A stretch of DNA of 64,000 bases, taken from assembly GCF_963678635.1 (NCBI RefSeq), contig NC_087068.1, positions 36,155,436 to 36,219,435 of the forward strand, given 5' to 3'. The notes beneath the pieces are model-generated. The model ran no database searches. It was given only the letters and a program-made list of their open reading frames with translations, and was not told where the DNA came from. This document shows, piece after piece, positions 38,445 to 50,500 of this stretch. The stretch comes from Symsagittifera roscoffensis (lineage: Eukaryota > Xenacoelomorpha > Acoela > Convolutidae). Made by a program: the position numbers and the translations under genes. The number at the start of each line of letters is the position of its first letter. Within the stretch, counting starts at the first letter, position 1.

Positions 38445-41284
38445 GCCATTGCTATTCAGACCGTAACTCAATTCCAATTAAAACAAGCAACCAGAGATTC
38501 AGGCACAGAAAGAAAAAAATAACCAGGAAACGCCACCTTCCGTCCCGTATCCTCTGCAAAAGAAAATATCACAAGGTCAACTCCAACTTCGTATAATGGC
38601 AAAAAAACAGGTTACTCAAAAAATCAAAAACTTTTCATTTGAAGATGATTTCAAATTAAACCCGAAATCGCTACTTGTCATTTGCCGAATCTTAACAAAT
38701 TGTAACATGTTCCGAACACACAAAAAAAACATTTTTTTTTGCAAATTGTGTGTGATGTATTTTCGGCAATGAGCGGACCTGAACAAAAAGCCAAGAAAAA
38801 GTACATTCGATAGTAAGAGTGGAATACGCATACTTGACAACGGTTTTTAGGATTATCTGTTGGCGAAAAGGCGCTAAAAATAGCTTCACAAACTAATATT
38901 ACTAAGTAAAACTAAAATTTTACGTCTTATTTTCGTATAATAAGTCTGCTCGCGCGCTTTATTCTTTCGAAAGAAGACAAAAACAAAAACTTTAAATCGG
39001 TTTTCCATTACACAGCAGAAATTATGTACAATTTTTATTAGGGTTCGCATCACGACTGCAATGCCTCCACTCCTTCCCACGATTATTTGTTGTACTTCAT
39101 TCTGTTGCGTGGAAAAAAAAGAAAAAAACTAAAACACATCGGAATACAAAGTTTCTCTCCACTTTCAGAGGGCGGAGCAAATACGGCAACAACGAATGGA
39201 CGACATTAAAATATAGCCTAGTAATAAATTTTGCAGACAAACTTGCGTCGGAAAAAAAGGGCATCTGATATCTATACCCTAAGTTAATGATAGTAGTGAA
39301 ACCAATAGAAGAGCCTGATAAATCTGAATAGCAAACTTCGTATCAAAAAAGTTGAAATGTAAAAACTGATACAAAACATTCGAGTCCAAAGTTCATCCTT
39401 GCCTTAGCTGGTCGGTACAAACATAGCCGAAAGACAGTTCGAAAGCTTTCAAAAAACTCAACGAGGTCAAAAAAAGTTTCACTTCTCGAAAAAATTTCAA
39501 CTTCCGATTTTCAAAGACAAAAATATATCACCATGACGGGTTCATATTTTCTCATTCTTTTCTGATTGAACTTTTTGATTCCGTTGTGATTGGAAAGGAG
39601 AATTATATGATTGTGACTACTTCAATAAACTTTTTGTTGATCAAAAAACAAAGGTAAAGATAATTACAATATTAATTCATATTTCAAATATACTATAGGT
39701 TTGATTTTTTTTATTGCTCACTTTTCAAAGGTGTCATCCATTTTACCTTATGCGAGATTTTTTCGGGATGAATGGCACATTGAGTTTAAAAATCTAGATA
39801 AGATCTCAGCAGCGCTTTAACAGGTTCATTTACCTTCTGTGCGTGCTCAAGTTGGTGCTCTTTGATTGATAAACTAACAAAGTGTACATTCAAAGAAAAC
39901 TAACAAACCAAAAAACGACATGTATAAGTTCATTGACACTTACACCTACCAGGACCTAAATAAAAATAAATCAGTCACTTACACCTAACAGTAGAACAAC
40001 GAAATGAAATCTATAAGCATATCATATATGTCGTACAAATGAACAAGGTCGTTCAAAATTTTGATCCTGATATTATCGGAAAATAATTCTTATTACAATG
40101 TTATTTTTCATAAAAGACATCACTATAAATAAACTCTTTCAGAAAAGAACTGTCATTCTGACTATTTAAGATTTGTAAAAGGCAAGGAAAACATCATGCC
40201 ATTTTAAAATTGGCCCATCAGGGTAGGCACTAATACTTATGCTTCGATTAGCATTCCTTACCTTTCCACAAAAACAACTGATTAACAACTGAAAACAACT
40301 GATATATCGTCTTAGAGCTCTTCGAATCTCCAAATTTTTTACCACCGATATTTTCAATTAAATCATCCTAAGAAAGGTGGATGAAAAGAAAAGATTGAAC
40401 ATGTTATTCAGCTGTGGGATTGGAAAATAAAATTCGAAAATTAAATTTGTTCAATAAGTTTTCGCGCCATTTCAGCCTTCGTAATTTGAAAGCGGATTTT
40501 GACTTCAAGCAAATGAATTTGAATTGAACCTAAAAGAAACTAAAAGTCAAACCAAGAAAACTCAAATTGTGAAAGACTTCATACAGAAATAAAAAAAAAC
40601 ACAATTTACATTAGTGTCTTCCCTAGGTTTAATGACACGTAATTCGTAAGAGTACTATTTTTGCGTACTAAGCTACTTTAATTTATAAATCTGCAAGTAT
40701 TAAATCTGCACAAAACCGGATATTCAATTAGAACTAGGTTAAGTACACAACTTCAAAATTGGTCTCGAGCAAAGTTTCAAGATATTCAAGTTGCACATCC
40801 GAACAAAAGCAACAAAACTATAGCCAAGAGAAAAAAAATGAAAACAGCCGAGAAAAACAATAACCAGGATACAATAAACTTTACCGAGAGGCAGCTAAGC
40901 CGACAATACGTGGGTAGACGCCCAATAAGCCGAAAACAAAAAAGTCGAGAGAAATTACTTTTTTTGAGCGGTTACGATTTAGGACTTTCACAACTCGACG
41001 TGAACTATTTCAATAATAATTAATTTTGCCCTTTGACTGATATGAATCAAAATAAAACATAAACAACTGAGTTTGAAAAAGTTATGAAAACAAGGAAACT
41101 GAAATTCGAAAGTGGATTTTTTTCCTAATGAAAATGAAAAACAAGTCAGTTTTTGTTTGTTTCCTTTCTTTCATAACTCAGGAAAACAGGAAAAGGAAAC
41201 AGGAACACAAGGAAACAGGAAAAAATCACTGGTTTTATTGAAAAAACTTCAACTTTCGAGTTTTAAAGAAAAAATATTAGGCTC

Positions 41285-41549
41285 TTAATTGATAAGAAAA
41301 TTATATCACAGGAAGCCTCTTACGCAGCTCAACAAATTTTAAAAAAGGGTTAAATCTCCAAAAAACAGTATAAGAGAAAAAATTTTCACTTGATAGTCAA
41401 TAAATGTGATTTTTACTATATAAAACCCAGAATCTCTGTTTAAAAATAAATTTTAAACAATTTGCGCAAATTTTTGGAGATTTAACCCTTATTAAACTTT
41501 GTTGAACTGCGTAAGAGGCTTCCTGTGATATAATTTTCTTATCAATTAA
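41285..41549. mobile_element. Foldback (inverted-repeat) element
   Basis: Two arms of about 80 bp, 41285-41364 and 41471-41549, are reverse complements with only a few mismatches. They start TTAATTGATAAGAAAATT and end near AAATCTCCAAAA, with a spacer of about 106 bp. It has no coding capacity. It may be a MITE. The type is unassigned because no clear target duplication is visible beyond A/T-rich flanks. Confidence 0.8.
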
Positions 41550-43549
41550 GAAAGTAGTTTCCGCGTAATTCTTGATTAATTGAAAAAAGCCAAAATTACC
41601 TATTTTTGGGGTTAAAATTTGTTGAGAATTTCGGAGAAAAAATGGCACCATATTAATTCTGGTGAAATTCCAAGCAACTTTTGTTCTCTTCACTTTTTGT
41701 CTAATCTTAACCCAATTTGAGAAAAACGCGTTTGAAAATTCAAGTTTTATTCGTTTTGTCCGGATAATTTAAATCAGCACTGTAACAAAGGAAAGGAGTG
41801 AAGTTTAAAAAATCAAAAGCCGAACCGCGAAAAATCTATTTCAGCATGGACTTTTTCCTGAAAAAAAAACAAAACCACTAAGACCTTCATGACACTTATT
41901 AATCGGATACAATATAATTTGAATCTACTTAAGACGAATATAACTTTACAGCGAAAAAAAGCAAAAGAAAAACACTAAGTCAGGTTTAGTACATTTAAAT
42001 TTACAGGACCTAATCACTAACACTTTGAAACTACAATGAAAAAAGCTTAGAGCGCAAGAACAATTCGTGAGAATACAGTGCAAGAACAATTTTTTTCCCA
42101 AAAAAATCAGTTTCATTAAAACAAAAAAATCAAGCTCGGCCACAAAGGCAACTGCTTTACCTCGAGAGCAAGTGGGAAGGAGCCTGGAAGTTGTCGAGGT
42201 TCAATAATCAAGCAACTTCTACTTTAAAATATTTGTGAGAAAATTTGTTAAGGGGAAAAAAATTCTAGTACAATAAACTAAGGTAATAAATCATAAGGAA
42301 AATGGACGCATCAAATATACTGAAGTGTACTGATACACCAACCATGTTCCATTTCTGTTTAAATTATGTTCAAATTAAAACTTACCCATGTTTGACTACG
42401 ACACTTGAAGGCACGTCAATTGAATTAAACTGTTTCTCACGGACCACTCGACTCCAACAGTTGAAGATTACAGTCACAAGCCATCGTCTTATCTGAAAAG
42501 CATCCAAAACGCTCCTTCGTTTCATTATACGGGTGAAAGGGTTTTTATTCTATTCAAGCAATATACTGATTCATGTTTTTATACAAATTTGAGATTAGTA
42601 TTGAGCAAACTATCAAGCCCAAACTTCAAGTCTTGATTTGGTTCCCCATCTTCCAAAAAAATTTCGGCCCCAAGCAATCTAAAATGTTCTCCTTTTTATA
42701 ATGAAAACGCAAAAACAACAGAGCCAACAGACAGTTAAGAAAGTCACTGAACACAAGGAAACAGGAAAAATAATAATCAATTGATTTTGAAAAACTTCAA
42801 CTTTCCAATTTCAAAAAAAAGAGCAATAAAGCTCTTTAGTTTCAATAACACTTGATGATTGATACTTTTTTGAGAAAACAAACCCAATTTAAGAAAAAGA
42901 AGTTTTTATTACGTTGGAGAATCTGACAATCAACATCCACTTTCGAAACTACGGTGTTGCCGGATAAAACTAAAATTTGTAAAAAAGTTTTTTTCAAGTT
43001 CGGTTGACTTTAGACAAACAATGATGAAGAAAAGATTTGCTTAGAATTTTATAGTTCAATTTAATTAGCGAAATTCGGGCCCAACATTTTACCCTCAAAA
43101 CCAATAATTTTTTTAGCTTTTAATGAAAAATTACGTCAGAACTACCGGATCACTTGCTGTCAAAGTATATTAAAGTGAGCCTCTTATGTAGCCCAAGCTA
43201 AAATTGATTGGTTTTGTGGTGGAATTCTGGGCCCTAATTTCGCAAAACAAATTTCACCGTAAATAGTCTGTTAAAATTTCAAGCAAAATTTGCATTAATC
43301 AATTCGAGAAAAAATTAATTCTTTTAGTAAAAACAACTTTTCTTTTTCGGTTAATGGAAAAAAGCTATTTTTACAATTTCAATATATGAAAAATTGCACT
43401 ATATGAATTCTGCTACTTCTGCTAAAGCCTGATCATTTTTTGTCTAACGTCAAACAAAACTGAGAAAACATGCTTTTATATTTGATGATCTACTCGTTTT
43501 GTCCGGATAATTTGAAACATAGCCCAATCGAAGATTGGAAAAGGGTAAT

Positions 43550-43795
43550 GAACGCAAGTAAACGCAAAAAGAACACTTTGTTGAAAAAATCTCAACTTTC
43601 GAATTTCCAAAAAAAAATAGATGCTCTTTAAGCTCTTTGAATTTCTAGAACAATTTTTCATTGGCGCTTTTTTGATAGTTTTAACCCAACTTGAGAAAAC
43701 TGGATCAACAGGTAAAGTTTTCATTCCGCTGGATATCTAAAAATTAAATTCCATTTTCGAAACTAGAAATCGTTCACGAATTTTTGCGCCATTTA
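43550..43795. repeat. Dispersed family B, representative copy
   Basis: It shows the family order: GCAAGTAAACGC-like lead, ACTTTGTTGAAAAAAT, CTCAACTTTCGAATTTC, an A run, GCTCTTTGAATTTC, then AACTTGAGAAAACTGGAT and TTCCGCTGGATAT. Related, shorter or diverged copies lie near 39440, 41205, 42750, 55708 and 58685. Confidence 0.6.
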
Positions 43796-44044
43796 CACAT
43801 TCGTGTATTATTCATTACTCTCAATCAGCACTGTAGAAGTCATTAAAGTTTTTCCCGATCTTTATACTTTTGCTGTGCGATATTCTCCTGCAAAAACAAG
43901 CAAGAAACCATCACGACCTATATAGAAATCTTAACTACGTTCATTGACTTTTGAACGGTAATGTTCTTTATTGCACTTTTTTTATCATGTTACACCCTCA
44001 TATCTAGTAAATATTGGCTCCTCAGAGCCTTAGAAAAAAGTTAT

Positions 44045-44142
44045 TATGTCGAAAATAAGGGCCCTTTTTCAATGCAGCAGCCAATATTGCTAGTATGTCG
44101 AAAATAAGAGCCCTTTTTCAAAGCAGCAGCCAATATTGCTAG
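44045..44142 (+). repeat. Tandem duplication, two 49-bp units
   Basis: TATGTCGAAAATAAG starts at 44045 and 44094. Each unit continues with GCCCTTTTTCAA and GCAGCAGCCAATATTGCTAG. There are two visible differences between units. Confidence 0.9.
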
Positions 44143-44572
44143 TAAGTAAAAAACAACTACATAAATATCCGAAGAGAATAACTTGAAAAGCTGTTGTATC
44201 TATAGAGATATTTCTTCAATGTAATTTATAAAGTCAGGAAAAAATCAAAACAATTGAACAGTAAAATCAGATATTAACTAAAATTACACTTTGGATACTA
44301 GTAGCTTTCTGTAAAATTCAAGCGTTTCCATAGTTCAACATCGAAATAACTTCTTGGGTAAAAACTGCAATATGTTTCATATTGGGAATCGTATTTCAAC
44401 AACAGAAAAGACCAATTCAAAATTAACTACTATTATTAAATAAAGCATCAACTGCTATCAAGATTCAAGTTCTCATGAGTTTAGTTAGCAATGGTACAAG
44501 CTATTATTGCCCTTACCACAAGTTCAGATTGAAGCTATTTAATTAAATTTTATCTAACAGATAGCTTAAGAC

Positions 44573-47500
44573 TCATTTATGTTCTTTGGAACATTTCTGT
44601 CTTGTTTTTGCAATTTTTTCTTCAATTTCTGCCAACTGAGCCATCAGAAGTTGTTTTCGGTTGGCTTTCGAACTCGACTTGTTACTTCCATGTTTTGAGT
44701 GCTTGTGTGGTTTTGACGAGGAGCTCAGACTATTTTTGTCTTCTGCGGCCTTGGAATTTCCCTCGGATCCGTTTTCTACACGTGACTTTTTGTGCGAAGA
44801 ACTCTCCGATTTTTTATCGTAACCTGTCTCTGAAGCAATGAAAACGTTACTATGAATTGTGACAAGTGATTAAGGTATCTTTTTTTATTGATTAACGACA
44901 AGAGAGTGTTTCATTTTCCATCTAAACGGTACTACTGTGATATCAAACAATATGAATGGCCGTATCATTTTTTGTATAGACATGATACAAACAGACCATA
45001 ACAAAATTATCCGACAGTTTAAAAAATGACCAACATCGGACAAATGATGCTAGAAGGTTACACAATTCGTGTTACTGCTTACCCATTTTGACAGAAGAAG
45101 ACAGCTTCTCAAGCTCAGACAATTTCTTGGAGCCTAAATAAAGGTTCAATTGTGTATCATTTATTTTTTTAAAACCAACATATGAATGACTATTGGTCTA
45201 TTCTTACGTTTTTTCATCTTTGAACTTTTGACTCCATCTTCATTAGACGAAGCAGAAGATATCGAAGACATGCTCAGGTCTCGAGACTTGTTCTTTCGCT
45301 TCCTTACTTTTTCATCTGCCTTCAAACTATTGGAGGATTTGTCAGCACTCTTCGGTTCATAGTAGGGATCAGAGGACCTTTTGAGATCCGTCATTCGATC
45401 TTTCTCTCTATCCCTAGAAGCTTCATTTGCCGAACCGTTCAGATAACCAACATTTTTACTGCCTTGTCCAGTCGAACTATACTTATCTAAAATTGGACTT
45501 CTGTGTTTGTTATTGTCGGTTGATTGCCGATGCGCTTTCGACGACGAAGACGATCCGTGTCGTTCTTTTTCTTCTCTCCGAGAACCGCTACCAGAGTCTG
45601 CAATTGCTTTGATCACTTTAGCGGCCGTTAACTCCTTAGCCGATCCTGATTTGGCATGTTTGGCTTCTGAGTGTTTATGGAAACGCTTGCTAGATTCTTC
45701 TGCAGTTCTTGACGCCCGTTTTTTAGAAGACGACTTAACCGATTTCGAGGACTTCTTTTGCTTCGTAGATGGCGTGTCTGATTCTGAGCCAGAACTAAAA
45801 AAAATATGCTGGCTAAGCTATACACTGAGTCCGGAAAACTTTTCTCAACTCTTGACAGCTTTTGAATTAAATGGGCAAAAGAAACTAATGACTCACGCAA
45901 CAAATCAGAGCAATAAGCAGACTATCTATGCAAATTTTTCAAAGTTTGCGGGTTCTATTCATAGCTGGAAATGAAAAACTTTTCAACAGAGCAGAGAAAG
46001 TTCTCTAAGCTGGGAAAAATTGTCTAGTTTCTCCATCTATTTCGTAACTCAGAGAACAATATCAACCAACGAAAACTAAACATGGTGGACATCGAACAAC
46101 CAACCTCCGGACTGAACTAGGACAACAGCCACTTCACTTATTTAAAACATTGTATTTACAAACCTTGAAGAGCTGGAGCTGGAAGAGCTGCTTGATCCAG
46201 ACGAGCTGCTACTCTAAAACCCAAAAAGCATATCAAAAATTTCATCAACCAACTTATTTCCAGTCAAAAATTTAGCACACACGAATCAAGAATGTCACAG
46301 AACAAGATCTATTTCCTTCACATCATCGTTTCGATTATTCTACTGCGGTGTGAGCAGCGAAGCGCTTTTAACCGCTTACGCTTCATTATGCTTGAAAATC
46401 AACTACATTTGGGAGCTGAATATGAAAAGTGGCCACGCAATATATAACAGAAGCTTCGTTCAAAAAAGTCGCACTATTCCAGCCACTTAAGAGAGGGCGC
46501 CAATTTCAATTCTTTCTTAGAAAAAGCGTTTTATCAAATTAGGTGAAATATGCATGATGACATCAGCAAATAATACATAATGATTCACGCTTAAATCGTT
46601 GAATACGCTAAAGCACAATCAATGGCAGTTGTAGTTTTGAACAGTTTCTAATTAAAGGGTTATAAAGACGTGAAACAAATTGTTATTGGACAGATGAAAA
46701 GACGTCTGATGAGTTCTTTGCCCTCAACCAACCATAAGATAAGCTTACCTGTTTATTTTTCGACTTTTGCGCCTTAAATCAGAAAATTATGACAAATAAA
46801 TATTTTTTTAAATCACAATTTTTTAAGAATCATTGAAGCATATCATTGAATCATCTCTCGCACAATTCAGTTCAAACTTACAAAATGAAGTCGAAATGTA
46901 AAACTCAACTCACCGATCTGGACTCTGATTTTTTTCTGTACTGTTTTGAGGTTTTGGACGGGTTAGGGGGTTTCTCATCCTCCACCCTCAAGGGCGGAAG
47001 TGGTATGGGATCTTCTCTCCGGATAGGTTTATGCTCTTTTTTGGTCCACGACGATGTCATGTGGTCTTTCGAAGATGAAGAATGAAGCTTCTCACTGTAG
47101 GTATGTTTCGGCGACTCTTGCACTACTGAACTTGGCTTTTTACTGCTGCTGCTGCTCTGAGTTGGTGGTGGTTCTGGCTTTGAAGCTATCGATCTAACAC
47201 ACATTTTTCAAATTATAACTGGGTTGAGAATTTCCGACTGAGTATCGTTGGCGCAGCAGGCGTCGAAGGAAGATCTTTCCCGGGTTGATCGCATTATTAA
47301 AATGTAAAATGTAAGCACTCAAACTGATAAGGTGAAAAAGTACTATGCTAGCGTACACACCTTTCCTGTTTGAGCACACAACTAATTGAGAACAGACCAT
47401 AAAATTAAGGACGCTCTAAGCTTTGTTCTTATTTTATTACATGGAAAACGTTGAAAAAAAAACTACTTCTACCAAAAATTAAAATTTCGTATGACTCGAC

Positions 47501-50500
47501 AGAAGTTCATTCTAAGATAACATGGCAGAAATTTGAGTATTAAATTAGCAACGGAAAAAAACTTACGAAGAAGTAAACAAAGGAGACAACCTTTGAGCAG
47601 ACAAAAAAAATCTAGTTTTATCTGCGACTAGAATGACCAACACTTACACTTTCACTTACAAAGGAAGTTGCGTACAGCACAAGAAAAGAAAAATCAGTGA
47701 TGTGGCAACTAAACCGACAATCTTTGAGCCGACACCTGTTGTGCCGAAAAAAAAAAATGATTAAAAAAACTAAAAGCTTCAAGCCCACCTCCTGAACCTA
47801 CAAAGAACAAAACTTGTACTTGCAATGAAAGTTGGTTAACGAACAAACACGATGTGTGAAGTGGCAACTAAGCCGACAAAACTTTAAGTGCAAGTTTTGT
47901 TCAAAATTTAAGCAAAATTTTTGATCAAAGCAAGAATTTAATTCGTGAATGGTGGGCTAAACCGGCAATCTAGCTGGCCGGGTCAAACCGGATTCCGGAA
48001 ATTTACGCTTGAATAAATCAATAAAGCCTACGGAAAAGCCAATTTCCCTGAAAAATACTGACAAATTCAGCGCTAAACATTTTAACATTGCGATGTTAAA
48101 AAAACTACCATGACTAAATTTAGAGATGATATCAATTTTATTCATCCAGTGAAAAAGTTTCTTTAGGGGGAAACGCCTAAAGCTCGGCTGCAATATACTT
48201 GCTAATCCCAAGGATAAAAACTAGAAATTTCAAAAATAGGATTGATGCACCAACTTTTTCTTTGTGTCGTATAGGTTTATTTTCTTCTCGTTCACTTTGT
48301 TAGATATGGTGTTTGTGTCAGGGGTGACTACTGATGGTCCGTTTGGTTTCACACTCGAGGCGGATCCCGACTGGGAGGCAGCTGCAGCAGCGGCCAGTGC
48401 GGCATTCTGTTTCTGCTGCTGTCTTTTCAGCTCAGCATTGCGCTTGTAGTTGGGCGATGGAGACCTAAAAATAAAAACACAAGAAATGCTGATTTTTGCG
48501 CTTTTTTAGGCTACCTTGATAATTTTTCTGGGATTTTTCAATTTTCTTGAGAAAAACCTGAATTGTTCGAGCTTACTAGAAACATTCCAAATTTTTGATC
48601 AAAGCAAGAATTGAATTCGTGAATGGTGGGCTAAATCGGCATTCTAGCTGGTCGGGTCAAACCGGATTCGGGAAAATTAGGCGGCTAGAATTGAATTTGA
48701 ATCTCACCTGCTTTTACCACTGCGAGAACGGGACCGCGAAGAGGAGCTGGATGACCGAGATCTGAAAAACAATTTCATGAACTAGCACCTGTGATCGCAT
48801 TCAAAGGAAATTGATCAAAACTACATCTAGAACCTTATGTTATTAACTTAATTTAACATTTTTTTCCAAACACTCGATTTGAATTTTTGATCCTATATTG
48901 GATTCAAATAAAACTTCGTTTCAAATTGCTGCTGTTGCTCTTAAAATTTCAAAATGTAAAACTTTGATATAGATTTTAAGTTGTCGACTCATACTTTAAT
49001 TCCTACAACCTGGAAGAAAAAACAATATGTTTAGTACATCACAAGTACAGAAAAATACCTCTTGCCACGCGATGAACCCGAAGATGAAGATCCACCTCGC
49101 TTTCTTCCAGACATTTTCTTACTATGGTGGTGGTCACTTAAATGGTGGTGTCTCTTCGCTTTGGAAGAGATGTGGTAAGAGTTATCGACCGTGGACCTCT
49201 GCCATGGATCCTGCCACTGGTCAGCCCCGAATGAGGAAGGCACTGCCACTTTCCTGAAGGGTTTGATCTCTCTGTCCGAAACTGCTGTCCTCTCTCTGGT
49301 TGATAGTTTGTCTACTTCTGATTTTCTACCCTTTCTGTCATTTATAAAATACAAAAGATTTTTTTGTTTGTTTTTGTTTCATCAATTGTAAGTAGCAGAA
49401 TTTTGGCTATTCAAAAGCAACCAGTCATTAATTTAAACAACGAATTCATTAAACGAATTTTTTCGAGCTTTTTAAAGCGAACTTCAATTTTTCTAAAACC
49501 TTGAGCTTCTTTAAATTCGGTCCCAGCTCATCGACAAAAAATCCACAGGTGAAATCCATCAAGTAAAAAAACATCACTGTTGAACCAGTTCCCTTCAACT
49601 TCAGCAAAACCAACGAATCTGTACCTTTCTGCAAAATCATCGCTTTGCGAGTTTCTAGCGTATTCTGTATCATCCAATGAGTCTATTCCAGCCAGCATTT
49701 TGCGCTGCTCGAAGTCTATGTCTGTTTCCTTCTTCTGTTTCGACCGTTTGATCATCTCTCTAGCATCTTTCAGACCACTTGTCCAAGCCTAAAATTCAAA
49801 GTTTTCAAATGCTGCATTAAGGCCAAAATTTTATGACACATTCGATTTTAAAGAGCACAACAACACGAACAACTAAAAGTAACTAATTTAACGAAAGGAA
49901 ATTGACTTAAAACCAGGGCCGAACAGGACAAGCATCGCAGCTTCTTGCAATGACGAGATATTTTGCGTTGGTTATACAATGATCCCTCGGTGCATGACTC
50001 CTCCATTCTATAGGATTTGTTCCCTCTTTACCTTAGTTACTAATTTACATCTATTTTCGGACGACCACTACACACTAATTTTGAGGGCGTGCAAGCACCA
50101 AAAAATGCGATTCAGTCGGCCATTTTAATAAGACTATCGAATCAAAAAAGTGTAATTAACATAGCCAACAAACAGTTGGATAAACCTCAACACAGAAGCC
50201 AATTTCACAACCAATTTAAATTTCTAGCGATCAGTCGGTTCATTTTAATGTCTTATTTTTAATTTCGCTTTTAATCGCCAACATGTTTGACCACGAAACT
50301 TTCCGAAATTTGAACGACGAATTGAAATACGAGCTGTATAAAGACTTGATCGAAAATGTTACTTATTTTAAACGAATTATCGAAAACTTAACTGTATCAA
50401 CGAAAGATGAAGAAAAAGGAAACAAATTTATTGATCTAGAAAATTTTAAAAACACGGGCAATTCGAAAATTGCAGGAAACAAATTTGAAAATGAATGGAG

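Larger units (their letters stand above)
38445..44572. other. Intergenic, repeat-rich, no gene seen
   Basis: About 6 kb of A/T-rich DNA without a supportable ORF. It contains a foldback element (41285-41549), copies of a dispersed family near 41205, 42750 and 43550, and a 49-bp tandem duplication (44045-44142). Confidence 0.6.

Noticed and set aside
38445..38596. Continuation of the LINE zinc-finger ORF beyond the endonuclease start
   Set aside because: The expected endonuclease sequence is on the minus strand from 37380. The open frame here is flanking sequence read by chance.
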